This document shows, piece after piece, positions 1 to 8,895 of a DNA stretch of 64,000 bases. Origin of the DNA: Andalucia godoyi. Lineage: Eukaryota; Discoba; Jakobea; Jakobida; Andaluciidae. The translations under genes and the position numbers were made by a program. How positions within the stretch are numbered: position 1 is the first letter of the stretch; each line of letters begins with the position of its first letter. The notes under the pieces are model-generated. The model ran no database searches, was not told the DNA's origin, and worked only from the letters and a program-made list of their open reading frames with translations. Location of the stretch: assembly GCA_009859145.1 (NCBI GenBank), contig VRVR01000031.1:186001-250000 (forward strand). The letters are read 5' to 3'.

Positions 1-2513
1 GCAGGAAGACCATCCGTTACAAGATTAACCCACAAAAGTTGGACGGGCACAAGAGCCTCGGGCATTCCGAGAAGCGCGGTAAGCACGATGCAAACAACTT
101 CTCCAATGTTGGACGAAATCAGATAGCGAATAAACTGTTTGGTATTGTTGTAGATTGCACGACCTTCCTCAACTGCAGACACAATCGTGGAGAAGTTATC
201 GTCCGCAAGAATCATGTCGCACGCTCCCTTTGCAACCTCAGTTCCTGATCCCATCGCAATACCAATATCCGCAGCCTTCAGTGCAGAGGAGTCGTTAACG
301 CCGTCTCCCGTCATTGCAACCACTTGCGACCGTTCCTGCAACATGCGAACAATTTCCATCTTGTGCGACGGAATCACGCGAGAGAATACGACTGCATTCT
401 GGCATGCAACATTCTTCTCCGCAAGGGACATCGCACCAAACTCTCGACCAGTAAAAGAACGGCCTGCAAACGGGTTGGACGGATCAAAATTCGGCGACGC
501 AGACGATGACAGCGACGACGATGATGAAGAAGGAGCAGACGCAACATTCGCGGCAAGCCCAATGCGCTTGGCAATTGCTTCCGCAGTAACCTTGTTGTCA
601 CCGGTGATCATGACAACGCGAATTCCAGCAGTGTGGCATCGAGCAATGGCACTGAAAACCTCTTCCCGAGGCGGATCCAGCAGGCCCACCATTCCCACAA
701 ACGTGAGACCACTTTCGACACCTGCAAACTTGGCAGGATCCGCGAGCTCGTCTCGAGTAGGTGCTCCTGGCCCGACGCTGACAATCTCACGATACGCAAG
801 AGCAAGACAGCGCAAAGGAGTCTCACCCTCGGATCCGAACCTGTCCATCTCACTTTGAAGTCGCAGGCGACCAGTCGCAGACAAGTCCACAACCGAGCCG
901 TCGGAGCGCAACACATGTGAAGAGCGTTCAAGAATCGCTTCGGGAGCTCCCTTGACAAGCAACAACTGGTATGGAGTACGCTTTCCGGAAGACTGAGGAG
1001 TAACGATGACGGACATGGACTTTCTCTCTCGCGTAAATTCGAGAGTGGTTGTTGTCGCATAAAGTTGAGATAAAACCGAACTGGCAGCAAGCGGATTCGA
1101 CGTGGAAGAACGAGCCTCGATTCCCTGTCCGCTTCCTTCCAACAAACCAATCTTCTCGACAAGAACACGAAGCGCAGCTTCAGTGGGCTCACCCACACGT
1201 TCAAAAGCGGCTGACTTCTCACTGTACCGAACAGACGACTCGTTGCACAGTGCTGCAATTCGCGCAATCCAACGGAACACGGGGGCAGCAGCAGCGATGG
1301 AAGCAGACGGAAGATGTCCAATGGTCGGGTTGTACTGCGTATCGGAAACGTCGACTTCCTGAAGTTCCTGAGTCAATGTCGGAAGAGCGTACAACACTTT
1401 AACGGCCGACATGCGGTTCGTCGTCAATGTTCCCGTCTTGTCAGAGCAAATGACAGTGGTACAGCCAAGAGTTTCGACGGACGGAAGCGAGCGAACAATT
1501 GCATTTTTCTTCGCCATCTTGCGAGTTGCAAGAGCCAAACAAGTGGTGACAACGGCAGGAAGGCCCTCAGGAATGGCTGCAACAGCGAGGGCAACAGCAA
1601 TCTTGAAGTAATAGACGGCGCCTCGCAAGACTCCGCCGTGAGACGGATCCCAAAAGTGATTCACATTCAGAACCCACACGGCAATGCAGATGTACATGAT
1701 ATACTTTGCCAGATCCTCGCCGAATTCATCGAGCTTCTCCTGCAACGGAGTCTTGTTTGCTCCAACATCCTCGACATCCTGCTGAATCTTTCCGAGCTCG
1801 CAGTTCATTCCAGTGGCAACCACGACAGCAATACCTGAGCCGTAGACAATCGTCGTTCCAGAGAAGAGCATGTTCGTCTGACTCTGCAGCTCAAGGGATC
1901 CAGAGTCCTTTCCGCTAGCAACGATCGCATCCGGGAACTTGAGAACCGCGTCGGACTCACCGGTCATTGCGGATTGTTCCGCACGCAGCGTGGTTGAGGA
2001 GAGCGAAACAAGTCTGCAGTCAGCCGGAACCTTGTCTCCAACTCGAAGGACAAGGATATCACCAGGGACCAGTTCCGATGCCAGCACCGTCGATCGAACA
2101 CCAGAGTCACGGATGACCGTCGCATGCGAAGCAGCATATTCCTTCAGTGCCTCGATTGCAGCATCTGCCGACGACTCTTGCCAGATCCCAACAACAGCAT
2201 TTGCGATCAGGATTGCCAAGATCACAAGGGGCTCAACAAAAGCAGAGTTTCGCTCTTCAGGATCCGATTCTGTTAGTGCCAAAAGAAACGAAACTACAGC
2301 TGCAGCAAGCAAAATGCGCACAAGCTTGTCTTCAAACTGCTCAATGATCTTCGCCAGCAGAGACTCAGGCTCCTTAGCTTGCAGCGCATTCGGCCCATAC
2401 GTGCGGCGACGAGCAGCGAACTCAGCAGACGTCAGTCCAGTCTCTGCATTCACCTTTAGAATCGACAGGACAGAAGACGCCGGCAGCCGGTACGCGGGAA
2501 CGTCCCAATTCAT
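1..2513 (-). CDS. SERCA-type Ca2+-transporting P-type ATPase, 3' end cut by window edge
   Basis: P2A-type calcium pump that moves cytosolic Ca2+ into the ER at the cost of ATP. The frame runs from an ATG at 2513 to base 1 without a stop (837 codons; the family is about 1000). From the N-terminus I read the cation-ATPase N domain, TM1-2, the actuator loop TGES (residues 184-187), PEGLPA in TM4, the phosphorylation motif DKTGTLTTN (Asp358), KGAPEAI in the nucleotide domain, ITGDN, and the hinge motif GDGVND (737-741). The last residues read are the TM5-6 sequence LLWVNLVTDGLPA, so TM6-10 lie outside. Spacing and block identity match animal and plant SERCA rather than PMCA. Two oddities: a serine-rich insertion near residues 660-675 in the P domain, and Ser-Ser instead of Ala-Pro after GDGVND. 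It is divergent with the gene starting at 3126. Confidence 0.95.
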   Translation of the reverse strand, partial: MNWDVPAYRLPASSVLSILKVNAETGLTSAEFAARRRTYGPNALQAKEPESLLAKIIEQFEDKLVRILLAAAVVSFLLALTESDPEERNSAFVEPLVILAILIANAVVGIWQESSADAAIEALKEYAASHATVIRDSGVRSTVLASELVPGDILVLRVGDKVPADCRLVSLSSTTLRAEQSAMTGESDAVLKFPDAIVASGKDSGSLELQSQTNMLFSGTTIVYGSGIAVVVATGMNCELGKIQQDVEDVGANKTPLQEKLDEFGEDLAKYIMYICIAVWVLNVNHFWDPSHGGVLRGAVYYFKIAVALAVAAIPEGLPAVVTTCLALATRKMAKKNAIVRSLPSVETLGCTTVICSDKTGTLTTNRMSAVKVLYALPTLTQELQEVDVSDTQYNPTIGHLPSASIAAAAPVFRWIARIAALCNESSVRYSEKSAAFERVGEPTEAALRVLVEKIGLLEGSGQGIEARSSTSNPLAASSVLSQLYATTTTLEFTRERKSMSVIVTPQSSGKRTPYQLLLVKGAPEAILERSSHVLRSDGSVVDLSATGRLRLQSEMDRFGSEGETPLRCLALAYREIVSVGPGAPTRDELADPAKFAGVESGLTFVGMVGLLDPPREEVFSAIARCHTAGIRVVMITGDNKVTAEAIAKRIGLAANVASAPSSSSSSLSSSASPNFDPSNPFAGRSFTGREFGAMSLAEKNVACQNAVVFSRVIPSHKMEIVRMLQERSQVVAMTGDGVNDSSALKAADIGIAMGSGTEVAKGACDMILADDNFSTIVSAVEEGRAIYNNTKQFIRYLISSNIGEVVCIVLTALLGMPEALVPVQLLWVNLVTDGLP

Positions 2514-2624
2514 ATCTGTAACGAATATGAAGCACCCCCAAGCAACGACAACAACAGCAACAAACCAAAAAAGTAATTTTTAAAAACAAAAAAGAGAAAA
2601 CAAAAAACAAAAAAGATGAAGTTG

Positions 2625-2665
<41 letters not shown>

Positions 2666-3125
2666 AGAGAAAGAGAAAGAGAGAGATGGTACGAAGACAC
2701 AAAAAGGTTGGCGACTTTTTGTTTTCTGTTTTGTTTTGTTTGACAGTGCAAGTTTCACGAGCTGTCGACGTGGAATGCTTGGGGGAAGCGTCAGCATCAA
2801 GCCGTAGTTGAATACCTAAAGTTCGAATGACAACCCAAACGTCTTGTGGGACAGGCGATAGCATGGTTGAGTTGACAGCCGTCGACCTCCGACGAAAAAT
2901 GGATTGTTTCTGTATTGGCGCAGCATGCGAGCCCAAATTCTTGGGAGAGGTATGCGTTTGGAGGAGAGCATTTATAATCATTATTTTAGTATATTTAAAA
3001 TAAAGGATTTCTGTTGTTCTTTTCCTTTTGTTTTATGTGATGTTTTATGTTATTGTTGTTGTTGTTGCAGAGCACAGATATTTGATTTGATTACGAGCCT
3101 ACTGCGCATAGAGAGATTTTCGGAG
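2514..3125. promoter_or_regulatory. Divergent intergenic region with GA microsatellite
   Basis: About 0.6 kb separates the starts of the SERCA gene (minus) and the 3126 gene (plus), so it probably holds both promoters. It contains a GA dinucleotide tract (about 17 units, 2629-2663). A GTATGCG donor-like site at about 2949 with a pyrimidine-rich GTTGTTGCAG at about 3070 could bound a 5'-UTR intron of the plus-strand gene; joining these sites gives no open frame into the coding region. No other element is recognisable. Confidence 0.4.
2629..2663. repeat. (GA)n microsatellite
   Basis: Uninterrupted GA dinucleotide tract of about 17 units upstream of the SERCA start codon, followed by further GA-rich sequence. 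Simple repeats of this kind occur in many intergenic gaps of the window. Confidence 0.9.
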
Positions 3126-3664
3126 ATGCCGCGAAAGATTGAAGAAAAGGAATGGAACGCGCTGAAAGATCGGATTAAGAGAATGCTGTTTGAAGAACAA
3201 AGATCCAACATTGCCCAAGGCCGTCGGATGAGCTGTATGCCTTCTTCTTCTGTCCTTTCAGTTTCCTTCTGTTCGCCGTTTCTTGAGCTTGACAAACAAC
3301 AAAGAAACCATCATCTGTTAACTAACATTTTTGTTCTGTTTTTGTTATGATTGATTACGGGCTGCTGAAAAAATCAAAACAAACAGTTATTGATTCTCCG
3401 GAGAGTGTAACGGAGCGAAACAAGGCGATAGTGGACCAGCTTGTGCTTGATCTCAAGGCCTCCAAACGCATGCGGTCTCTGTCGCTTACGGCGGCTTCTC
3501 CTCGAACACCCCTCTCGCCACTGTCCTCCGCTTCTCGATTCCCAGTGTCAGCATCAGCCTCAGCATCGACTCTCTCTCGCAAATGCTCCATGAAACTCTC
3601 GGATTCACAGCAACTGCAGCTCCTCAATCTGGATCAGATCTGGCACAATTTGCAAGAGTCATGA
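3126..3664 (+). CDS. Unrecognised two-exon protein, 128 aa
   Basis: I do not recognise this protein. Exon 1 is 3126-3234 and exon 2 is 3387-3664; the intron starts GTATGC, ends ACAG and carries a CTAAC branch-point-like sequence near 3321. The nearer acceptor at about 3260 leads to a stop, while the chosen one keeps phase 1 and the frame open. The first 65 or so residues are charged and probably helical (start MPRKIEEKEWNALKDRIKRM; later TERNKAIVDQLVLDLKASKR). The C-terminal half is Ser/Ala/Pro-rich, with repeated SP and TP sites (SPRTPLSPLSS) that could be kinase targets, and ends in QLLNLDQIWHNLQES. It is convergent with the GNAT gene at 3733. The exon structure is my inference from splice signals and frame. 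Confidence 0.55.
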
Positions 3665-3732
3665 GTAGACAAGATGAAGAAGAGGGTGGTAAAGCATTGC
3701 CTCACTTCCTGCTCACCCGCTGTTCCTTCTTC

Positions 3733-4209
3733 TTACTCCACGAATGGATCCAGCCTCATTTGGGTGTAGCAGTGTTTCTGACGAAATCGGGGGTCGTGGC
3801 ACTCCCTGAAGCCGAGCTTGTGGTAGCACCAGACTGCGGCGATGTTATCCAATCGGACATTCAGCACAATCGACATTCCCCGTTCGCGCAATTCTTGCAT
3901 GACAGGCTCCAGCATTGCACAGCAGTACCCCTTTCCTCGTTGAGCATACGAAATGAACGCTCCGTGCAAGTACCGCGTCGTAGCATCGCCTGCGAATGTT
4001 GCGATAAAAAAGTACCCCACTGCAACATCGTTCTCTATGAATATATATCCTTCGTTCTCGGCAATCGCAACAGCCTTGCTCGGCATCCACTGGGGCGCTT
4101 GCAGATCGTCCCGAAAAAACGTTTCGCGCGGCTTGACTTGGGCAACGCACTCGGCGAACCGCAGCAGATCTTCATTGGTGCACGAAGACCGCGCAACTTT
4201 GAAATACAT
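3733..4209 (-). CDS. GNAT-family N-acetyltransferase
   Basis: GCN5-related acetyltransferase fold of 158 aa; substrate unknown. The acetyl-CoA pyrophosphate loop of motif A reads QRGKGYCCAMLEPVMQEL, preceded by the beta4 strand RYLHGAFISYA and followed by motif B, LNVRLDNIAAVWCYHKLGF. The fold normally begins with a strand such as the YFKVARS seen here, so I chose the ATG at 4209. An in-frame upstream start near 4275 would add about 22 residues beginning with a phenylalanine run encoded by an A13 tract on the plus strand, which is unlikely. A second, unrelated GNAT gene is at 32674. Confidence 0.8.
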   Translation of the reverse strand: MYFKVARSSCTNEDLLRFAECVAQVKPRETFFRDDLQAPQWMPSKAVAIAENEGYIFIENDVAVGYFFIATFAGDATTRYLHGAFISYAQRGKGYCCAMLEPVMQELRERGMSIVLNVRLDNIAAVWCYHKLGFRECHDPRFRQKHCYTQMRLDPFVE

Positions 4210-4449
4210 CCACACGCAGAAAGACAAGTCGTTGGTGCATTCCGAAGATGCATTCCAAGAAAAAAAAAAAAACAAGAAAAGAAAGCAAGGAAGGAAAGAA
4301 AAATAAATAGAAAGGGAGCTTCCTTTTTTTATGAAGTGCAGGAGTGCTCGCTCAGCGTCGTTGTTGTGTCCGAGACTCGGAGGAGAGCAGAAATCAAAGT
4401 AATTGGAGTAAACGGTAAAACACGGTGGTGAGAATATGATGATTTATTT

Positions 4450-5088
4450 TTAAGAGTCCTCTTCGTCGTCTTGGAGGGGTTGCTTGGTCGCTTCTTCGAG
4501 TTCAGCTTCCATCTGTGCCTGTGCGTCGGCATCGAGGTGGACTTCTGCAGGGAAGAGTGCGGTTTCTCCGACGAATGAAAGATCGTTTCTTCCGGTAAGC
4601 TTCTTTGCGAGCCAGAGGAAGGGCTTTTCGAACTGGTAGTTTGATTTTGCAGAGATTTCATAGTACTGCAAGTTCTTCTTGCGGTGGAAGGTGACGTTCT
4701 TGGGCTTGACTTTGCGGTCCTTGACATCAACCTTGTTTCCACAGAGTACGATGGGGATGTTGTCGCACACCCTCACGATGTCGCGGTGCCATGTAGCCAC
4801 ATTCTTGTACGTCTGGCGCGAAGTAACATCGAACATGATGATTGCACACTGGCCTTGGATGTAGTATCCGTCGCGCAGTCCTCCAAACTTCTCCTGTCCA
4901 GCAGTGTCCCACACATTGAAGCAGATATCTCCGTAGTTGGTCGTGAAACGAATGGGATGCACCTCCGCCCCAACCGTCGGAACATACGACTTTTCAAACT
5001 CTCCCGACTTGTGACGCTTCACAAACGTCGTCTTGCCGACGGCGCCATCGCCTACCAAAAGACACTTTGCAGTCGGAATCTGGGCCAT
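4450..5088 (-). CDS. RAN: Ran GTPase (nuclear transport and mitosis)
   Basis: Small GTPase that sets the RanGTP gradient for nucleocytoplasmic transport and spindle assembly; 212 aa against about 216 in animals. All G motifs are present: GDGAVGKTT (G1), switch [13 protein letters not shown] with the effector threonine, [18 protein letters not shown] (G3/switch II, Ran-specific continuation), [12 protein letters not shown] (G4) and [14 protein letters not shown] (G5). There is no C-terminal cysteine for prenylation; the protein ends in the acidic DDEEDS, equivalent to the DEDDDL tail of Ran, which separates it from Rab and Rho proteins. Uninterrupted single exon. Confidence 0.97.
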   Translation of the reverse strand: MAQIPTAKCLLVGDGAVGKTTFVKRHKSGEFEKSYVPTVGAEVHPIRFTTNYGDICFNVWDTAGQEKFGGLRDGYYIQGQCAIIMFDVTSRQTYKNVATWHRDIVRVCDNIPIVLCGNKVDVKDRKVKPKNVTFHRKKNLQYYEISAKSNYQFEKPFLWLAKKLTGRNDLSFVGETALFPAEVHLDADAQAQMEAELEEATKQPLQDDEEDS

Positions 5089-5523
5089 TTCTTCACAAAA
5101 CTTGCACTTGTACCAAGAAAGAGACTCGAAATATTATCACCCTGTGGACACAGAAAGAGACGGGCAGAAAGAAGTAAAAAAACAAGGGAAGAGAATTTAA
5201 CCCAAAAAACAAAACAAAACAAAACAAAACCTATATATGCAAATTAAAAAAACAAAAACAAAAACAAAGAGGTAAGCGTCGCGTGTGACGTCGTCATTCA
5301 GCTGATGAAAAATCAAGTGTGTGCAAATTAGGAGAACCAGAGGGACTTACAGGGGAGGCTGCACCGTGGTAAGCGCGACGCTGACAGGTCAGTGCCTCTG
5401 TTAAGCACTGGAGACGCGCCTTCCCCCCCTTTTGCCGCTTAAAACGTCCGTAGATGAAGATTGCTGTTCCACGTCCGTAGTGACTTGTTAGGCGACGAAG
5501 CGTACTCTTTTGAATGTTTTTCA
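5089..5523. other. Intergenic DNA upstream of Ran
   Basis: About 0.43 kb between the Ran start and the dispersed element. It contains an A-rich stretch (5160-5270) likely to be the Ran promoter and 5'-UTR, then unique sequence. A minus-strand open frame (5294-5572) crosses the element boundary and has no recognisable domain, so I do not call it as a gene. Confidence 0.4.
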
Positions 5524-5539
5524 CGCCTACATTATATAC

Positions 5540-5579
5540 ACTGAACATGCATATCCACGAATAGACATGCATATTCAGT
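5540..5579 (-). other. 40-nt terminal hairpin of the dispersed element with UUCG loop (copy 1)
   Basis: Read on the element strand (minus) the sequence folds into an 18-bp stem closed by a TTCG loop: arm ACTGAATATGCATGTCTA, loop TTCG, arm TGGATATGCATGTTCAGT. All 18 positions pair if three G-U wobbles are allowed, and these wobbles exist only on the minus-strand transcript; on the other strand they would be A-C mismatches. Copy 2 (42568-42607) has the same structure with one wobble replaced by a Watson-Crick pair. Confidence 0.75.
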
Positions 5580-5669
5580 CTTGCATCCCGTTGCCGGGAA
5601 GGGGATAGGCCCCAACACGCCTCACGGCGCTCTTCAGATAGATGCTCCGCGCTCCGTTCCCAATCTCGA

Positions 5670-5741
5670 TCAATCGGTGAGCCACTTTCTCAGCGTGGCA
5701 CGTTGTTCCTGAGAAGGGTGCATTTTGATGCTGACGGTCCT
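5670..5741 (-). pseudogene. TnpB/Fanzor N-terminus-like fragment, frame-broken (copy 1)
   Basis: One frame of the element encodes SIKMHPSQEQRATLRKWLTD followed by a stop. The pattern K-[IM]-x-x-[ST]-x-E-Q-[RK]-x-x-L-[RK]-x-W is typical of the first strand and helix of IS200/IS605 TnpB and eukaryotic Fanzor nucleases. Upstream lies an Arg/Pro-rich, NLS-like stretch in another frame. No RuvC-like catalytic region is present, so only a fragment survives. Resemblance rests on about 20 residues and is an inference. Confidence 0.35.
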
Positions 5742-6126
5742 AGCAGCAGGCGCTTTCGTGTCCGCAGTTGCAGCGATTGATGCAACTGGAGATACGAGGG
5801 TAGGAAGAGGCGGTCGGCGTAGTGACACGTGGTCTCTTAGGAGGTCTGCGGGACCTAGGAGGCCCTGTATCGAGCGGCGTAGGCGTAGGCGAATGCGTCA
5901 TCCCAGCACACTCACGCCCATATTTGAATAAAAAGAGTGAAACCAAAAAAAGTGAAACCCACGAATGATAGAATAGATGGCTACGGATGCTGCGTTAAAG
6001 AGTGTCGAAAATGCGGAGCCTGTGTCACCGGCTGAATTTTGGCCGAGCGTGCGTAAGCACGAATTCACCGTGTCTGTTTATGTGTACTTCCGTATGCATG
6101 ACAATGACCTGTCATTATTCACGGTT

Positions 6127-6324
6127 CTGTCGTGCATTATTTCCTTTCGTACTTTTCTTTTCGTATTTTTCCTTTGCCATTTCCTATTTTTTTCTTCTTC
6201 TTTTCATTTCTTGTTTGATTAGCTTGTCTTTTTTTCTTTTCTTTTCCCCCCTTGTTGTTCGTTTGCAAGGGGTTTGTTCGTTGGCTGTGAACTCACTTAT
6301 CCGTATCCACAGCAGTGCAAAAAG
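6127..6324. promoter_or_regulatory. Syntaxin upstream region, pyrimidine-rich
   Basis: A T/C-rich tract (6140-6260) without coding potential lies directly before the proposed first syntaxin exon and after the dispersed element, so copy 1 of the element has landed in the syntaxin promoter region. Confidence 0.35.
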
Positions 6325-7507
6325 ATGCCATCGGATCGTCTGGCGGAACTTCGCCGAGTATGTCCCATCCATCCATTTTGAGCTGTCTTTCTATTGCCTC
6401 TCTGTTTTTGATTTCAGAATTCCAGAATTCCAGAATTTCAGAATTTCAGAATTTGGTGATTTTTAAAAAATAATAATTTTTATTTTAATAATTTAAAAAA
6501 ACAAAATGATACTCACTGTTGTTCTCGGTTTGTTGTTTTTTGTCGATGGTGTGCGATAGATGCGAGCTGCGAAAGATGTAGAGTCTCAGGAGTCAACGTC
6601 ACATGGCGGCGGTGGTGGCGGAGGAGGGGGAGGAGGAGGAGGCAAGGGTTCGGATGATGGGTCGGCAGCAGCGGAAGCGTCCGAGTCTGAGATTGCGACG
6701 AGTGCTGCGCTGGATGATTTTTTTGCGCAAGCAGAGGGAGTTCAGACGAGTCTTGGGAAGGTGGATTCCAATATTACGGCGATGGAGAAGCTTCAATCAC
6801 AGATCATGAACAACACGATCCCGGAGAAGCATGCAAAATATGCAGACCAAATGGACGGTGTCATGGATGAGACGAGTGCGATACTGAACGGGGTGAAGAA
6901 GGCACTGGACGAAATGAAGACGACGAGCGATGCAAAGACGGCAAAGGACGGGGTTTCGTCAATGTCGCGTATTCAGGAAAACCAGCATCGGCAACTCTCC
7001 AAGGAGTTCGTAGAGGCGATTAAGAGGTTTCAGGCTGCACAGACAGGGTTCCGGGAAAAGACGCGGGATCGCATTCGTCGAGAAGTGACGATTGTGAATC
7101 CAGATGCGACAGAAGACGAGATTGAGGAAGCTGTGGAGTCCGGCGGTCAGTCAGTGTTTGAAAATGGAATGCAAGGACAGAAGCATGCGGAAGTGCGACA
7201 AGCGTACGAAATGATCCAGGAGCAGCACCGCGACATTCTGAAGATCGAAGAGTCGCTTGCTGAGCTGCATTCCATGTTTGTGGACATGGCAGCACTCGTC
7301 GATATGCAGTCCGAAGTCCTCGACAACGTTGAAAAGAACGTCGGAAAGGCCCTGGACTATACCGAGCAGGGTGTCAATGAGCTCAAGAAGGCGTCCAAGT
7401 ACCAGAAGGCCGCCCGCAAGAAAATGTGCTTCCTCATCGCCATCTTTGTTGTCATCGCCGTTGTCATCGCCGCATCTGTTGTTGGCGGAACTCAAACACA
7501 GGCTTGA
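6325..7507 (+). CDS. Syntaxin-type Qa-SNARE, two exons
   Basis: Plasma-membrane or endosomal syntaxin for vesicle fusion, 326 aa. Exon 1 (6325-6357) encodes MPSDRLAELRR, matching the conserved syntaxin-1 start DR..ELR; the intron (6358-6559) is GTATGT...GATAG; exon 2 is 6560-7507. A glycine run near residues 27-39 is low complexity. The Habc region follows (LDDFFAQAEGVQTSLGKVD; RIQENQHRQLSKEFVEAIKR). The SNARE motif includes HRDILKIEESLAELHSMF and FVDMAALVDMQSEV, with the zero-layer Gln in DMQSE. A C-terminal membrane anchor (MCFLIAIFVVIAVVIAASVV) ends the protein. Order and motif spacing match animal syntaxin 1-4 and plant SYP1. The choice of exon 1 is inference; exon 2 alone already carries all domains. 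Confidence 0.9.
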
Positions 7508-7695
7508 CAATCTTGTCCGATGATCTTCTTCTTCTTCTTCTTCGTTTTCTTTTTTCTTTTTTCTTTTTTCGCTTTTCTGTCTCTTCTCTTTCTTCTGTTG
7601 TTATTGTCATTGTTTCTTTGTTTCTTTATTTTGTTATTATATGAATGATTTTCTTCTTGTCATAAAGAACTTGCCAGTTGTCTTCATCTTGTGAA

Positions 7696-8316
7696 ATGGA
7701 GGAAGAGGCGCGCCGGATCGTTGAACTGACATATGTCGAGTACGATGCATCGGTGGGGTTTCCGTCTCTGATGCTCGCACTTGGCGCACTCGTTCCTCAG
7801 TTGGTTCTCGTTTCACTGTTTGTGCTCGTGTACTTTGGCCCCTCCTTGCGCCGACGCCAAGCGGTCTCGATCCTACTGGGTCTGATCGCCAACCAGGTGC
7901 TCAACCACGTCCTGAAGCTCGTCGTCAGGGAGCCGCGGCCGACACACGGAGTTCAGATCAAGTCCCACTATGGCTGGCCGTCTGCCCATGCGCAATTCAT
8001 GGGGTTCTACACGGCATTCGTCGCGTGTCTCATGCATCTTCAGCGCCACTCGTCCAAGTCATCCGCACTCGCCCACTCCATCCTGAACATCCTCCTGACC
8101 ATCCACGTTGTCATCTCCCGAGTCGCTTTCGGATTCCACACCACAAACCAGGTCATCTGGGGCGTCATCGTGGGTTTGCCTGCAGGGTTTGGATGGCATC
8201 TGCTTTTGCAGACTTGGGCAAACTGGTCCACTGCAAAGTCCCTCCTCGTCGCCAGTTCTCCTTCCAATCACTCAGCCCTTGCGAACTCTGCGCGTCGACT
8301 CAACGGGCAATCATAG
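7696..8316 (+). CDS. DOLPP1: Dolichyldiphosphatase (PAP2 superfamily, DOLPP1-like)
   Basis: ER membrane enzyme that removes one phosphate from dolichyl diphosphate after oligosaccharide transfer, recycling the lipid carrier for N-glycosylation. 206 aa, near the 230-240 aa of animal and yeast (Cwh8) enzymes. The three PAP2 phosphatase motifs are present: KLVVREPRP (C1), YGWPSAHAQF (C2, His) and SRVAFGFHTTNQVIWG (C3, catalytic His). The N-terminal ELTYVEYDASV matches the LTHVEYP block of human DOLPP1, supporting the ATG at 7696. About four membrane helices are visible. It follows syntaxin on the same strand after 188 bp of T-rich sequence. Confidence 0.92.
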   Translation: MEEEARRIVELTYVEYDASVGFPSLMLALGALVPQLVLVSLFVLVYFGPSLRRRQAVSILLGLIANQVLNHVLKLVVREPRPTHGVQIKSHYGWPSAHAQFMGFYTAFVACLMHLQRHSSKSSALAHSILNILLTIHVVISRVAFGFHTTNQVIWGVIVGLPAGFGWHLLLQTWANWSTAKSLLVASSPSNHSALANSARRLNGQS

Positions 8317-8463
8317 CAGAGCGGCGACGTCGTCTTTCACCGCATGCTCCTTTTAGAAACCTCATTACCATTATATGTACACACACTCTCCCCGCAACAC
8401 CACAATGCAGAAACGAAGAGGAATGGAAGAAAAAGAAAGGCAAAAAAAAAAAATATCGAACGC

Positions 8464-8536
8464 TAACCGAGGTGGGGATTGAACCCACGATCTCCGAGGT
8501 GTAAACTCGGCATCCTAACCACTAGACGACTCGGTT
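8464..8536 (-). tRNA. tRNA-Val (anticodon UAC)
   Basis: 73-nt cloverleaf on the minus strand. The acceptor AACCGAG pairs CTCGGTT, the D arm is GTCTAGTGGTTAGGATGC (A box), the anticodon stem CCGAG/CTCGG encloses the loop TTTACAC (anticodon TAC), and the T arm GTGGG-TTCAATC-CCCAC supplies the B box. No intron; CCA is not encoded. A run of T on the minus strand downstream (the A run at 8442-8451 on plus) can serve as the Pol III terminator. Confidence 0.95.
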
Positions 8537-8655
8537 TTGAACATCACGGAATCGACAGAATGCGAGACATAAAGAATTTGTCTACAACTACGGTCAGCAG
8601 AAGAGACACGAGTAAAACAGGAGAGGGAATAAGTGAACCAGAGGGAAGAGAGCGT

Positions 8656-8832
8656 TTACTGCTTTCGAGTTTCTGAAGTGGTGCTGTTTTGAGCCGGAGA
8701 AATATCGCTGATTGTGTCGCGGGAATCTGCCGTCTCTTGCGACCGTTTCCCCTTTGCGAGGTTCTGATCCGTCTTTTGCTCCACGAGATTCTTGTCCTTG
8801 TTGTTCATGAAGTGGCTCTGTGCTGCTCCCAT
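8656..8832 (-). CDS. Small ORF, 58 aa, with N-myristoylation-like start
   Basis: Unrecognised. The ATG at 8832 opens MGAAQSHFMNNKDKN, which fits the N-myristoyltransferase consensus MGxxxS. The rest is polar and charged (KGKRSQETADSRDT) with no hydrophobic core, so it is likely disordered if real. It lies between two tRNA genes, and the frame extends upstream only through an AGA/CTT-type repeat. Treat as tentative. Confidence 0.25.
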   Translation of the reverse strand: MGAAQSHFMNNKDKNLVEQKTDQNLAKGKRSQETADSRDTISDISPAQNSTTSETRKQ

Positions 8833-8864
8833 TGCGTTGCTTGCAAGAGGGACGGGAAGAAGAA

Positions 8865-8895
<31 letters not shown>

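Larger units (their letters stand above)
5524..6126 (-). mobile_element. Dispersed element copy 1 (about 603 bp), non-autonomous; TnpB/Fanzor-like ORF fragment
   Basis: This segment matches, in opposite orientation, 42133-42621. Shared blocks in order along the element strand: an ATGCATAC/GGAA hairpin (degenerate here, 6080-6099), a block ending in the EcoRI-site sequence GAATTCGTGCTTACGC, a GGTTTCAC block, an ORF start MTHSPTP with an Arg/Pro-rich tract, a KMHPSQEQR block, and a 40-nt hairpin (5540-5579). Similarity stops abruptly at 5524 and about 6126. This copy has two insertions relative to copy 2, each of roughly 65 bp (near 5985-6050 and 5750-5815), and lacks a roughly 32-bp block present in copy 2. 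The mobile nature is inferred from the two inverted copies with sharp ends and terminal hairpins; no target-site duplication was identified. Confidence 0.6.

Noticed and set aside
2422-2981. Several minus-strand frames rich in Leu/Ser/Phe next to the SERCA start
   Set aside because: They are produced by the GA/TC microsatellite and AT-rich promoter DNA; no domain is present and they overlap the start of a clear gene.
5294-5572. 92-codon minus-strand frame upstream of Ran
   Set aside because: Crosses the element boundary into unique DNA, is not shared by copy 2 and shows no known domain.
5977-6222. Plus-strand frame starting MATDAALKSVENAEPVSPAE
   Set aside because: Its protein-like start lies entirely in an insertion inside element copy 1 and runs into T-rich DNA. 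I considered it as a syntaxin exon, but the MPSDRLAELRR exon fits the family better.
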